Under the pieces are notes generated by a model. That model saw nothing but the letters and a program-made list of their open reading frames with translations. It was not told where the DNA came from and did not search any database. Below, one piece after another: positions 27,571 through 35,510 of a stretch of 62,016 bases of DNA. Origin of the DNA: Chloroflexota bacterium. Lineage in GTDB: Bacteria > Chloroflexota > Dehalococcoidia > Dehalococcoidales > UBA2162. Each line of letters starts with the position of its first letter. The first letter of the stretch is position 1. The DNA lies in NCBI GenBank assembly GCA_016190895.1, contig JACPPR010000045.1, positions 1 to 62,016 on the forward strand, given 5' to 3'. The translations under genes were made by a program, and so were the position numbers.

Positions 27571-29052
27571 TTACGCCTCCGGCCGGTTGCGGGACATCTG
27601 TTGAATGGCGGCGGCCGCGGCAATGGCAGCCACTCTCTTCTTTTCATCGAATATCTGGGATAGCCGCTCTTCGAAGGGCTTTTCGCGCTCGATGATTCTC
27701 TTCATATCCTCGAGGATGGTCGGTTCGGTATCGATGAAATGAGTGCTGAGTTTGCCATCGATGAAACGCGGGTTTTCCATCACCGCCTTGTGAAAGGGGA
27801 TGTTGGTTTTAACCCCCAGGATGATATATTCGTAAAGCGCCCGCCGCATCCGGGCGATGACTTCATTGCGGTCCCTGCCCCAGGCGATGAGCTTTGAAAT
27901 CATCGGGTCGTAGATAGGGGGTATCGTGTAGCGGGTAAAGACGCCGCTATCGACACGGATGCCGATTCCACCCGGAGAGCGATAGCCCCTGAGCTTGCCG
28001 GGCGAGGGAGCGAATTTATTCAAAGGGTCCTCGGCATTGATACGGCACTCGATAGCCCAGCCGTTGGAACGGACTTCTTCCTGTTTGACGCTTAATTCCT
28101 GCCCGCTGGCTACCCGTATCTGTTCTTTGACGATATCGATGCCCGTCACCATCTCCGTCACGGCGTGCTCTACCTGAATCCGGGTGTTGGCTTCCAGAAA
28201 ATAGTACTCGCCATCCGAATAGAGGAACTCCATCGTTCCCGCCCCTTCGTAGTTCACCCATTTAGCGGCTTTGACTGCGGCGGCTCCCATCTCGGCACGA
28301 AGTTCAGGAGTAAGTACCGGTGAAGGAGACTCCTCGATGAGTTTCTGGTGACGTCTCTGGATTGAGCATTCCCGCTCGCCCAGGTGAATGACATTACCAT
28401 GCGAATCAGCCAGTATCTGGAATTCAATGTGCCTGGGGTGGGCTATGTATTTTTCAATGTAGACATCAGGCAGTCCGAAGGTATTTTTGGCAATCGCCTG
28501 TGAAGATTCCAGCCCCAGAAGCAGCTCGGCTTCGTCGACGACGACCGTCATGCCGATGCCTCCCCCACCCCCAGCCGGCTTGATGATTACCGGGTAGGAA
28601 ATCTCCCTGGCAATGGTTTTCGCCTGCTCGGAATCGGAGACACACTCGTCAGTGCCCGGCACTACGGGCACGCCGGCTTTCTTCATCTCACACCTAGCGG
28701 CCACCTTATTGCCCATCAGTTCCAGCACACGGGGTGAGGGGCCGATGAACTTGATACCTGCCTGCTCGCAGGCCAGGGCGAAGCTCGGGTTCTCCGCCAG
28801 AAAACCATAGCCGGGATGAATGGCATCGGCATGGCATTCCTGGGCGACTTCTATAATCTTTTTGATGTTGAGATAGCTCTCACTGGCCGGCGCTGCGCCG
28901 ATGAAATAGGCTTCATCGGCGTACTTGGCGAAAAGGGCGTCCTTGTCGGCTTCGGAGTATATCGCTACAGAGGTAATGCCCAGTTCACGGCAAGCCCGCA
29001 TCACACGAATGGCTATCTCACCACGGTTTGCTACCAGAATCTTACTAATCAT
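27571..29052 (-). CDS. pycA: Pyruvate carboxylase subunit A (biotin carboxylase)
   Basis: A 493-residue biotin carboxylase, about 45 longer than AccC. It shows KILVANRGEIAIRVMRAC at the N terminus, the ATP-grasp glycine-rich loop KPAGGGGGIGM near 165, and the HLGERECSIQRRHQKLIEESPSP region (near 235) in two parts, HLGERECSIQRR and LIEESPSP. It carboxylates biotin with bicarbonate and ATP. Paired with the biotin-bearing subunit upstream, it forms a two-subunit pyruvate carboxylase that makes oxaloacetate. The start at 29052 fits the family; a longer frame reaches 29106. Confidence 0.92.
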   Translation of the reverse strand: MISKILVANRGEIAIRVMRACRELGITSVAIYSEADKDALFAKYADEAYFIGAAPASESYLNIKKIIEVAQECHADAIHPGYGFLAENPSFALACEQAGIKFIGPSPRVLELMGNKVAARCEMKKAGVPVVPGTDECVSDSEQAKTIAREISYPVIIKPAGGGGGIGMTVVVDEAELLLGLESSQAIAKNTFGLPDVYIEKYIAHPRHIEFQILADSHGNVIHLGERECSIQRRHQKLIEESPSPVLTPELRAEMGAAAVKAAKWVNYEGAGTMEFLYSDGEYYFLEANTRIQVEHAVTEMVTGIDIVKEQIRVASGQELSVKQEEVRSNGWAIECRINAEDPLNKFAPSPGKLRGYRSPGGIGIRVDSGVFTRYTIPPIYDPMISKLIAWGRDRNEVIARMRRALYEYIILGVKTNIPFHKAVMENPRFIDGKLSTHFIDTEPTILEDMKRIIEREKPFEERLSQIFDEKKRVAAIAAAAAIQQMSRNRPEA

Positions 29053-29090
29053 CGTTTTCTTGCCCCACCCTGCGACTTTCCTCCAGTTTG

Positions 29091-29120
29091 TGTAGGGGCA
29101 CAGCATGCTGTGCCCCTACA
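29091..29120. repeat. Perfect 30-bp palindrome between pycB and pycA
   Basis: Half-site TGTAGGGGCACAGCA is followed directly by its exact reverse complement. There is no loop and no T-run. It lies in the 85-bp gap between pycB and pycA on the minus strand and would form a long hairpin in the transcript. It resembles the REP-like palindromes found elsewhere in this window (50.9-61.1 kb) but has a different sequence. Confidence 0.8.
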
Positions 29121-29137
29121 GAACGACATTTTGGTAT

Positions 29138-30853
29138 CTATTCCACAATCACCAGCACGTCGCCGGCGTTGATTACCTGACCCTGAGAGACAAGGATTTC
29201 TTTGACCACCCCACCGAAGGGTGAAAGAACCTCATTCTGCATCTTCATCGCTTCAATCATGACGACGACGTCTCCTACTTTAACCTTGTCTCCCGCCTTT
29301 ACTTTGATGCCCAGTATCATGCCCTGCATCGGAGCGGTGACAGCCCCCGGCGGTAATTCGGCGGGCTGCTTCGCCTTTTCCACCTCGATAGTCTTGCCGC
29401 CAACGGAAGATACCTTGACGTTGAACACCTCGCCGTCGACATCCACGGCGAACTCCATAGGTAGCTCCGGAGGTGCGGCCCCCTTGACAGCGGCGGCCGG
29501 AGAGGGTAACGCCTCTTCTTTAAGCTCACCACGCAGGAATTTAACGGCTACCTGCGGGTAGAGGGCGTAGGTCATCAAGTCCTCATCCTGGTGAAGAATG
29601 CCCATCTTGTGGGCTTCGTCGCGCAGTTTCTCAAGTTCTAATGGAATGAGGTCGGCCGGCCGCACCGCAATCGGTGTCTCCTTGCCGATGACCTGTTTTC
29701 TTATCTTTTCATCTATCGGAGCGGGCGGGCGCCCATAGGAGCCGAGGAGATAGTTCTTCACCTCTTCCGTCACCTGCTTGTAGCGTTTACCAGTCAGAAC
29801 ATTCAGTACCGCCTGAATCCCGACTATCTGGCTGGTGGGGGTCACCAGCGGGGGGTAGCCAAGCTCGGCCCGCACCCGGGGCACTTCCTCCAAGACAGTG
29901 GAGTACTTGTCCAGTGCATTCTGTTCCTTTAGCTGGCTCACCAGGTTGGAGAGCATCCCGCCGGGTATCTGGTGTACCAGGACGTTGATGCTGGGGCGTG
30001 TCGTTTCGGCGGTAAAGAGCACGCGGTATTTTCCGCTCAGGGTGGCAAAGTATTCACCGATTTCATAAAGCAGCTCCAGGTCGAGGCCGCTATCATAAGG
30101 AGTATCTTTGAATGCCGCCGCCATGCTCTCGGTCGGCGGGTGAGAAGTGCCCCAACCGAAGGCCGAAAAAGCTGTATCCAGGATATCGGCGCCGGCCAGC
30201 ACCGCCGCGTAATGGCTCAAGGGCGCCATGCCGCTGGAGCAGTGCGAGTGGAAGTTCAGCGGAATTTTCACCTTGCTCTTGATGGCCTTGACCAGGGCGT
30301 CCGAGGCGGTTGGTGAAATCAGACCGGCCATATCTTTGATGCAGATGGAATCACAACCAAGGTTTTCCAGCTGTTTAGCCATTTCGGCGAACTTTTCAGT
30401 CGAGTGCACCGGGCTGACTGTATAGCAGATAGCGCCCTGGACGTGCACTTTGTGCTCTTTAGCTACCTTGATGGATAGCTCCATATTCCGGATATCGTTG
30501 AGGGCATCGAAAATGCGAAAAACGTCAATCCCGTTCTTCACGGAAAGGCGGATGAACTCCCGCAAGACGTCATCGGCGTAATGCCGATAGCCGACCAGGT
30601 TCTGTCCCCTGAGTAGCATCTGGAGACGGGTATTCTTCACTTTCTTGCGCAGACTGCGCAGGCGTTCCCAGGGGTCCTCATTCAAGAACCTGATGCAGGC
30701 ATCGAAGGTAGCTCCGCCCCATACCTCGAGGGAGAAAAAACCCGCCTTGTCCAGCTGTTCGGTAATCGGGAGCATATCGCGGGTTCGCATGCGGGTAGCG
30801 ATGAGTGATTGGTGCGCGTCTCGCAATGTGGTATCGGTTATTTGAATGCCCAT
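29138..30853 (-). CDS. pycB: Pyruvate carboxylase subunit B / oxaloacetate decarboxylase alpha-type, biotin-carrying
   Basis: A 571-residue protein with a carboxyltransferase TIM barrel (TDTTLRDAHQSLIATRMRT at 6-24, RIFDALNDIRNME near 121, FHSHCSSGMAPLSHYAAVLAG near 206 with metal-binding His) and a C-terminal biotinyl domain with EAMKM near residue 536. Such proteins are either PycB or OadA. No oadB or oadG is nearby and pycA follows, so pyruvate carboxylase is favoured. It would supply oxaloacetate for a partial citric acid cycle. Confidence 0.9.
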   Translation of the reverse strand: MGIQITDTTLRDAHQSLIATRMRTRDMLPITEQLDKAGFFSLEVWGGATFDACIRFLNEDPWERLRSLRKKVKNTRLQMLLRGQNLVGYRHYADDVLREFIRLSVKNGIDVFRIFDALNDIRNMELSIKVAKEHKVHVQGAICYTVSPVHSTEKFAEMAKQLENLGCDSICIKDMAGLISPTASDALVKAIKSKVKIPLNFHSHCSSGMAPLSHYAAVLAGADILDTAFSAFGWGTSHPPTESMAAAFKDTPYDSGLDLELLYEIGEYFATLSGKYRVLFTAETTRPSINVLVHQIPGGMLSNLVSQLKEQNALDKYSTVLEEVPRVRAELGYPPLVTPTSQIVGIQAVLNVLTGKRYKQVTEEVKNYLLGSYGRPPAPIDEKIRKQVIGKETPIAVRPADLIPLELEKLRDEAHKMGILHQDEDLMTYALYPQVAVKFLRGELKEEALPSPAAAVKGAAPPELPMEFAVDVDGEVFNVKVSSVGGKTIEVEKAKQPAELPPGAVTAPMQGMILGIKVKAGDKVKVGDVVVMIEAMKMQNEVLSPFGGVVKEILVSQGQVINAGDVLVIVE

Positions 30854-31045
30854 CTGAACTAAATATGAACCTTCCTTTTCTTCAGAATATCTCAGGGTAA
30901 TTCGTTGCGAAGGTGGGCGGGGACGCTCCTGCGCCGTCCGGCGAGTTTACCCATTTATTCTAATGGGGCAGATGACGGAAGTCAATAAATCGATACGGGC
31001 TTCTAATGACTTCACCTTTCCCTTACACAAATATGGCAAAATCGG

Positions 31046-31120
31046 GGGTTTATACTGACAGCATACCCTGAATACATAGGGATTTCCCCGCTAGATACAG
31101 ACTGTCCCTTCCGTTACAAT
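31046..31120 (+). promoter_or_regulatory. Promoter with paired GGG-N4-CCC sites, upstream of the receiver gene
   Basis: A degenerate site GGGTTTATAC at 31046 and GGGATTTCCC at 31079-31088 lie 33 bp apart. They are followed by TAGATA (31092-31097), a 17-bp spacer and TACAAT (31115-31120). The same architecture appears at 31782-31856 and 38991-39064. The -10 box overlaps an in-frame ATG at 31119, so translation must begin later. Confidence 0.6.
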
Positions 31121-31151
31121 GAGACTGGCGGGAAAAGGCTGCACTGAGCAA

Positions 31152-31568
31152 ATGGAAAGTTGGCGAGTGATTCTAGCTGAAAGCCATCCCCAGCTGCGTC
31201 AGAATATGGTTAAGATTATCTCCGGGATGACGGAGTTGAGCTTGGTGGCTAAAGTGACCAATGGCTGGGACGTGATGTTTACATCTTCCCAGCTTAAGCC
31301 GGATATCGTGCTGCTGGATTTCGATTTGCCCGGATTAAGCGGAATCGAAGTCGCCAGATTAATCACGCGCGGTCTACCCGATGTGCGAGTGGTTGTACTA
31401 CTGGACGATGGAGAAGAGGATGACGGTCACAAAAAGGCTATCGAGCAATGCGGTGCTTGCGGGTACCTCTTAAAGAACGGCTTAGCCCGGCAGTTGCCTG
31501 CTTTTTTGGACAATCTTGAGCAAGCTAAGAGAGGAAACAATAGTTCGAACCAGAAAAACGCGGAATAG
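31152..31568 (+). CDS. Stand-alone receiver-domain protein
   Basis: About 138 residues, a receiver domain without a DNA-binding output. The phospho-acceptor Asp lies in IVLLDFDLPGLSGIEVA, and a Lys is present in GYLLKNG. The usual N-terminal DD acidic pair is replaced by AES (VILAESHPQ), so Mg binding or phosphorylation may be altered. The layout matches the receiver part of NarL-type regulators, including ARLITRGLPDVRVVVLL. It is transcribed from the palindrome-bearing promoter at 31046-31120 and lies upstream of the ccm cluster. It could be a phosphate sink or an anti-activator; this is inference. Confidence 0.8.
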   Translation: MESWRVILAESHPQLRQNMVKIISGMTELSLVAKVTNGWDVMFTSSQLKPDIVLLDFDLPGLSGIEVARLITRGLPDVRVVVLLDDGEEDDGHKKAIEQCGACGYLLKNGLARQLPAFLDNLEQAKRGNNSSNQKNAE

Positions 31569-31593
31569 ACCGTAAGAGTGAGCAGGGCCGAAA

Positions 31594-31782
31594 ATGAGAA
31601 GGTTGCTTCTTTGCCTAATCGGAGGTTTTATCCTGGCAGGCTCTATATTAGTTATTAATGCTGCCGATATAGAGCTTACGGTCTGGACCAGAATGGCTAA
31701 TGGCAATCCTCAATTGTTCAAGACTGCACGGGATGGGACAAGAATCTCTCTCTATGTTAGTGGAGCCATGCGCAAAATCTAG
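31594..31782 (+). CDS. Possible small secreted or membrane peptide
   Basis: A 62-residue frame starting MRRLLLCLIGGFILAGSILV, which looks like a signal peptide or single membrane anchor ending near NAADIE, followed by a 35-residue polar tail. The ribosome site is weak. It sits 25 bp after the receiver gene and its stop overlaps the first base of the next GGG-N4-CCC site. No homolog is recognised and it may not be translated. Confidence 0.4.
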   Translation: MRRLLLCLIGGFILAGSILVINAADIELTVWTRMANGNPQLFKTARDGTRISLYVSGAMRKI

Positions 31783-31856
31783 GGGTTTCCCTGACAATTT
31801 GCCGTAGTGGTTAAGGGTTTCCCCTGCTAGATATGACTATTTCGCTTCTGTATACT
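31782..31856 (+). promoter_or_regulatory. Promoter with paired GGG-N4-CCC sites, upstream of ccmE
   Basis: GGGGTTTCCC at 31782-31791 and GGGTTTCCCC at 31815-31824 start exactly 33 bp apart. TAGATA (31828-31833), 17 bp and TATACT (31851-31856) follow, with the same spacing as in the promoter at 31046-31120. It would give a leader of about 165 nt before ccmE, containing a short TATAGTATAG repeat. Confidence 0.62.
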
Positions 31857-32027
31857 ATGGTATAGTATAGTATAAATTAAATAGGTTATGGAGAGGGACG
31901 ACAAAGGGTTGCGTTCAAATTGGATTGTGGGTTACAATAGTGCCAGTGGTGATGATGAAGATGCGGCCGGAGCTACTGGTTCACATTATTTCGGGCATTT
32001 CAGAAGATTGGTGTTGAGAGGCTAATA

Positions 32028-32423
32028 ATGTTCAAACAGAAAAAATTCCTCATCGGCGGAATCATAATTCTCATCGCATTAGGCTACCTGGGCTATACCG
32101 CCTTTGCCGGCGCGGCTACCTATTACTATACTGTCAATGAAGTCCTGGGGAAAGGGAGCTCGATATACGGGGATACCATGCGGGTGGAGGGGCAAGTTCT
32201 CGTTGGCTCTGTGCAGCAGGAATCGGCAGGGCGTATGTGGAAGTTTACCATTAGCGACGCCGATGGGCAGCAGAGTCTGCCGGTGATTTACCGGGGCGTC
32301 GTGCCCGATACTTTCGAGGAGGGTAACCCGGTTGTTGTCGAAGGCATTCTTGGTTCAGACGGTATCTTCCAGGCGAAAACGCTTATGCCCAAGTGCCCTT
32401 CCAAGTATGAACCCGAGGTCTGA
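32028..32423 (+). CDS. ccmE: Cytochrome c maturation heme chaperone CcmE, CxxxY type
   Basis: A 131-residue membrane-anchored OB-fold protein. An N-terminal helix (residues 7-28) precedes the beta domain. The heme-attachment motif is CPSKY (C123, Y127), where the classical proteobacterial protein has HxxxY. The CxxxY form is known from archaea and some sulfate reducers. CcmE carries heme from the CcmABCD side to the CcmF/H ligase. It is the first gene of the ccm cluster. Confidence 0.9.
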   Translation: MFKQKKFLIGGIIILIALGYLGYTAFAGAATYYYTVNEVLGKGSSIYGDTMRVEGQVLVGSVQQESAGRMWKFTISDADGQQSLPVIYRGVVPDTFEEGNPVVVEGILGSDGIFQAKTLMPKCPSKYEPEV

Positions 32424-32447
32424 GACTGAAATGCGAGAAGTGTATTT

Positions 32448-34496
32448 ATGGCTGATATAGGTTATATTGCCCTGCTGCTGGCGCTAGTCGCCTCACTTTA
32501 CTCAGCTACTGCTTTTGTTTTCGGGAAAAGAAGAAATATTCCGGCCTTGGTGGATAGCGCGAGGAATGGTGTCGTGGCGGTCTGCGGGTTGGTTTCTATC
32601 GCGGTCCTCGCCCTGCTTTATGCCATACTTACTCACGATTTCCAGATAGAATATGTTGCCTCGTACACCGCGCGGGATATGTCGCTGACCTACCTTCTCA
32701 GCGCAATATGGGCCGGTAACGATGGCTCGCTCCTGTTCTGGGCCTGGCTGCTTGCTCTCTTCGGTATGATTGTGGTGCTGCAGCGGCGGGATGTCGGCCG
32801 GGAGTTGGTGCCTTATGCCTCGACGATTGTCATGGTGACCGAGGTTTTCTTCCTCTTCTTGCTACTGTCTGTAGCTAATCCTTTCCATAAGCTCTCATTT
32901 CTCCCTGCGGACGGCCGGGGACTTAACCCTCTGTTGGAGAATCCCGGAATGCTTTTCCATCCGCCGAACCTGTTGGGAGGTTACGTCGGCTTTACGATTC
33001 CCTTTGCCTTTGCTATGTCGGCTTTGCTGACCAGGAGGCTGGGAGATGAGTGGATAGTATCGATAAGAAGATGGACTCTGGTTTCCTGGCTCCTCCTCAG
33101 CATCGGCAATATCATCGGCGCCTGGTGGGCGTATGTCGAGCTGGGGTGGGGTGGCTACTGGGCCTGGGACCCCGTAGAGAATGCCAGCTTGTTACCCTGG
33201 CTGACGGGGACTGCTTTCCTGCATTCCATTATGATGCAGAGGCGGCGAGGAATTCTCAAAAAATGGAACATGGTACTTGTCATAATAACGTTCAGCCTGT
33301 CTATTTTCGGCACTTTCCTGACCCGAAGCGGCATCTTGTCCTCGGTGCATACTTTTGCGGATACCACACTGGGTCCTTTCTTCCTGGTCTTCATCGGAGT
33401 GACCCTCTTTAGCTCGCTGGGGCTGCTTTACTACCGCAGCGAGTTACTCAATTCTGAGGCGGAGATGGAATCTCTTGTCTCCAGAGAGAGTACTTTCCTG
33501 ATGAACAATTTGTTTCTTGTCGGGGCTGCCTTTGCTGTCTTCCTGGGGGAGATTTTCCCGCTGATATCAGAGGCAGTGCGAGGAGTCAAGATTACGGTCG
33601 GGGCGCCCTTTTACAATCAGGTGAACGGGCCTATTTTCCTGGCCATCATTTTTCTGGCCGGTGTGTGTGCTCTCATCGGCTGGCGGCGATCCTCGGTCAG
33701 TAACCTGATGCGCAATTTTCTCTGGCCTCTGGCGATAGCTCTGGTAATAGGTTCGGCTCTCATCATTCTTGGAGTAAGGCAACCGTACGCCGTGTTTGCC
33801 TTCACGGTATGCGCCTTTGTCCTCACCACCATACTATACGAATGGTTCCGGGGGACGAGAGCGCGGCGCCGCATGAGAGGAGATAACTATCTGAAAGCCT
33901 TCTTTGGTCTGCTGGGAGCTAACCGGCCTCGCTACGGGGGATACACCGTGCATATCGGCCTCGTTCTCATCGCCATCGGGGTTATCGGCTCGTCTTTTTA
34001 TAATGTGGAAAAAGAAGCCACGCTTCTGCCGGGCGAATCGATGAGCATCAAAAACTACACACTCACTTATGAGAACAAGGACACTTTCCAGACAGAGACC
34101 AGGCAAGTTGACTCGGCGACTCTTTCTGTCTTTAACGGCGGAAAGCTGTTAGGCAAGATAGTTCCGTCAAAATACTATTCCGTTAGCTATGAGCAGTCGG
34201 TAACCGAAGTGGCTATCCGTTCTACTCCGGCGGAAGATTTGTATGCCATTTTGATTGGCTGGGATGATGCCGGCGCCACTTCTTTCAAGATTCTGGTGAA
34301 CCCGCTGGTCAGCTGGATATGGATAGGCGGAATCGTCCTGGTGCTCGGGGGATTGATAGCTTTCTGGCCCGAGCGGCGGAAATTACCCGTTGAGATTCGT
34401 GTTGAGGCACGGGAAACCGTTGGTAGCGTTAGTAATAAGAAAAGTGGTAACGGTATCAATAAGGTAAGAAGCAGTAGTGAGGCAAGGAGGGGATAA
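32448..34496 (+). CDS. ccmF: Cytochrome c heme lyase subunit CcmF
   Basis: A 682-residue polytopic membrane protein of the heme-handling family. The WWD signature is seen as WGGYWAWDPVENASLLPWL near residue 235, and conserved histidines occur in MLFHPPNLLGGYVGF and FLHSIMMQRRRG. A periplasmic domain near residues 520-610 precedes the last helix (SWIWIGGIVLVLGGLIAFWP). CcmF with CcmH attaches heme to CxxCH motifs. The C-terminal 35 residues are polar and charged. Confidence 0.95.
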   Translation: MADIGYIALLLALVASLYSATAFVFGKRRNIPALVDSARNGVVAVCGLVSIAVLALLYAILTHDFQIEYVASYTARDMSLTYLLSAIWAGNDGSLLFWAWLLALFGMIVVLQRRDVGRELVPYASTIVMVTEVFFLFLLLSVANPFHKLSFLPADGRGLNPLLENPGMLFHPPNLLGGYVGFTIPFAFAMSALLTRRLGDEWIVSIRRWTLVSWLLLSIGNIIGAWWAYVELGWGGYWAWDPVENASLLPWLTGTAFLHSIMMQRRRGILKKWNMVLVIITFSLSIFGTFLTRSGILSSVHTFADTTLGPFFLVFIGVTLFSSLGLLYYRSELLNSEAEMESLVSRESTFLMNNLFLVGAAFAVFLGEIFPLISEAVRGVKITVGAPFYNQVNGPIFLAIIFLAGVCALIGWRRSSVSNLMRNFLWPLAIALVIGSALIILGVRQPYAVFAFTVCAFVLTTILYEWFRGTRARRRMRGDNYLKAFFGLLGANRPRYGGYTVHIGLVLIAIGVIGSSFYNVEKEATLLPGESMSIKNYTLTYENKDTFQTETRQVDSATLSVFNGGKLLGKIVPSKYYSVSYEQSVTEVAIRSTPAEDLYAILIGWDDAGATSFKILVNPLVSWIWIGGIVLVLGGLIAFWPERRKLPVEIRVEARETVGSVSNKKSGNGINKVRSSSEARRG

Positions 34497-34497
34497 T

Positions 34498-34980
34498 ATG
34501 GTGAGGAAGATGCTGGGCGCTGTTTTTGTTTTGTTGGCTCTGCTAGCAACCCCGGCTAGCGCTGCCTCCCCGTTAACTAATGTTTCTCAACAATTGATTT
34601 GTCAGTGCGGCTGCAACATGACTGTAGCTAATTGTACCCATCAGGACTGTATGTCGGCGCCGGCAATGCGAACTCTGATTCAGCAAAAGCTGGACCAGGG
34701 TTTATCCGAGGAACAGGTTGTTCAGTATTTTGTCACCGAGTACGGCGAACAGGTGCTCGCGTCACCACCTAAGAAGGGGTTGAATCTGGTCGCCTGGATT
34801 TTGCCTTTTGCGGTGATTATAGCCGGGGCCATCATCGTTTATCTGGCCTTGAAAAAATGGGTCTTTCAGGGCAGGACGTCCCAGGTCGAGGTGAAGACTG
34901 AGGCTGAAGAGGATGATGAAAAGTATCGGCTCAGGCTTGAACAAGAGCTGAAACAATTCGGCGAAAGGGGTTACAGATGA
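34498..34980 (+). CDS. ccmH: CcmH-like thiol-redox protein
   Basis: A 160-residue protein with a signal peptide (to about residue 23), a short helical domain and one C-terminal helix (near 96-117). CcmH normally has an LRCxxCQ motif that reduces apocytochrome thiols; here the site reads LICQCGCNMTVANCTHQDC, with five cysteines (C35, C37, C39, C46, C51) and no LRCxxC. The remainder (LDQGLSEEQVVQYFVTEYGE) is clearly CcmH. The ATG at 34498 has AGGAGG upstream, one base after the ccmF stop. The redox pair must therefore differ from the classical one. Confidence 0.88.
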   Translation: MVRKMLGAVFVLLALLATPASAASPLTNVSQQLICQCGCNMTVANCTHQDCMSAPAMRTLIQQKLDQGLSEEQVVQYFVTEYGEQVLASPPKKGLNLVAWILPFAVIIAGAIIVYLALKKWVFQGRTSQVEVKTEAEEDDEKYRLRLEQELKQFGERGYR

Positions 34981-35501
34981 CGGTCTTTGCCGTGATAGTC
35001 TTGACTGCGGCGGCTTTTGCCTTCATTGCCTATCCTTTCTTCAAACAAAGGGGGTATTCGGCCGTTTCAACAGGAGACCAGAAATCCAGGGAATTACTCT
35101 CCCGGCGTGATACCACCTATTCCATGCTCAAGGAACTGGAGTTTGACTACCAGTCAGGTATTCTGACCGAAGAGGACTACCGCGACCTGGAGGCGAGATA
35201 CAAGAGGAAAGCTATTTCTATCCTCAAAGATGCCGATGACCTGGAAAAAGGCAGCGAGGCGGAGGAAGGGATAGAGGCAGAGATTCGGAGGCTACGCCGG
35301 ACTGGCACTAAACAGGCCGGTGACGAGGTAGAACAAGCGGTCGCTAAGTTACGCCGGGTTGGCAAAAACCAGGCCGGTGACCAGGTAGAAGAAGCCGTCA
35401 GCAAGTTACGCCAGACCCGGGGGAAGTTCTGTCCGCAATGCGGAACGGCAGCTAAAGCCGACGACCGTTTCTGCGCCAGTTGCGGCGCCAAACTGAGGTG
35501 A
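34977..35501 (+). CDS. CcmI-like membrane protein with coiled coil and zinc ribbon
   Basis: A 174-residue protein. An N-terminal helix (3-22) is followed by a segment typical of CcmI (YSMLKELEFDYQSGILTEED), then a charged region with two 19-residue repeats (RTGTKQAGDEVEQAVAKLR and RVGKNQAGDQVEEAVSKLR, coded by 57-bp units at 35298-35354 and 35355-35411), and a C-terminal zinc ribbon CPQCG...CASCG. It overlaps ccmH by 4 bp. CcmI presents apocytochrome to the ligase; the zinc ribbon and repeats are not part of classical CcmI, so its exact job is unknown. Confidence 0.78.
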   Translation: MTVFAVIVLTAAAFAFIAYPFFKQRGYSAVSTGDQKSRELLSRRDTTYSMLKELEFDYQSGILTEEDYRDLEARYKRKAISILKDADDLEKGSEAEEGIEAEIRRLRRTGTKQAGDEVEQAVAKLRRVGKNQAGDQVEEAVSKLRQTRGKFCPQCGTAAKADDRFCASCGAKLR

Positions 35502-35510
35502 GGAGAAGCT

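Noticed and set aside
29138-30853. Sodium-pumping oxaloacetate decarboxylase
   Set aside because: No oadB or oadG gene is nearby and a biotin carboxylase gene follows, which points to pyruvate carboxylase.
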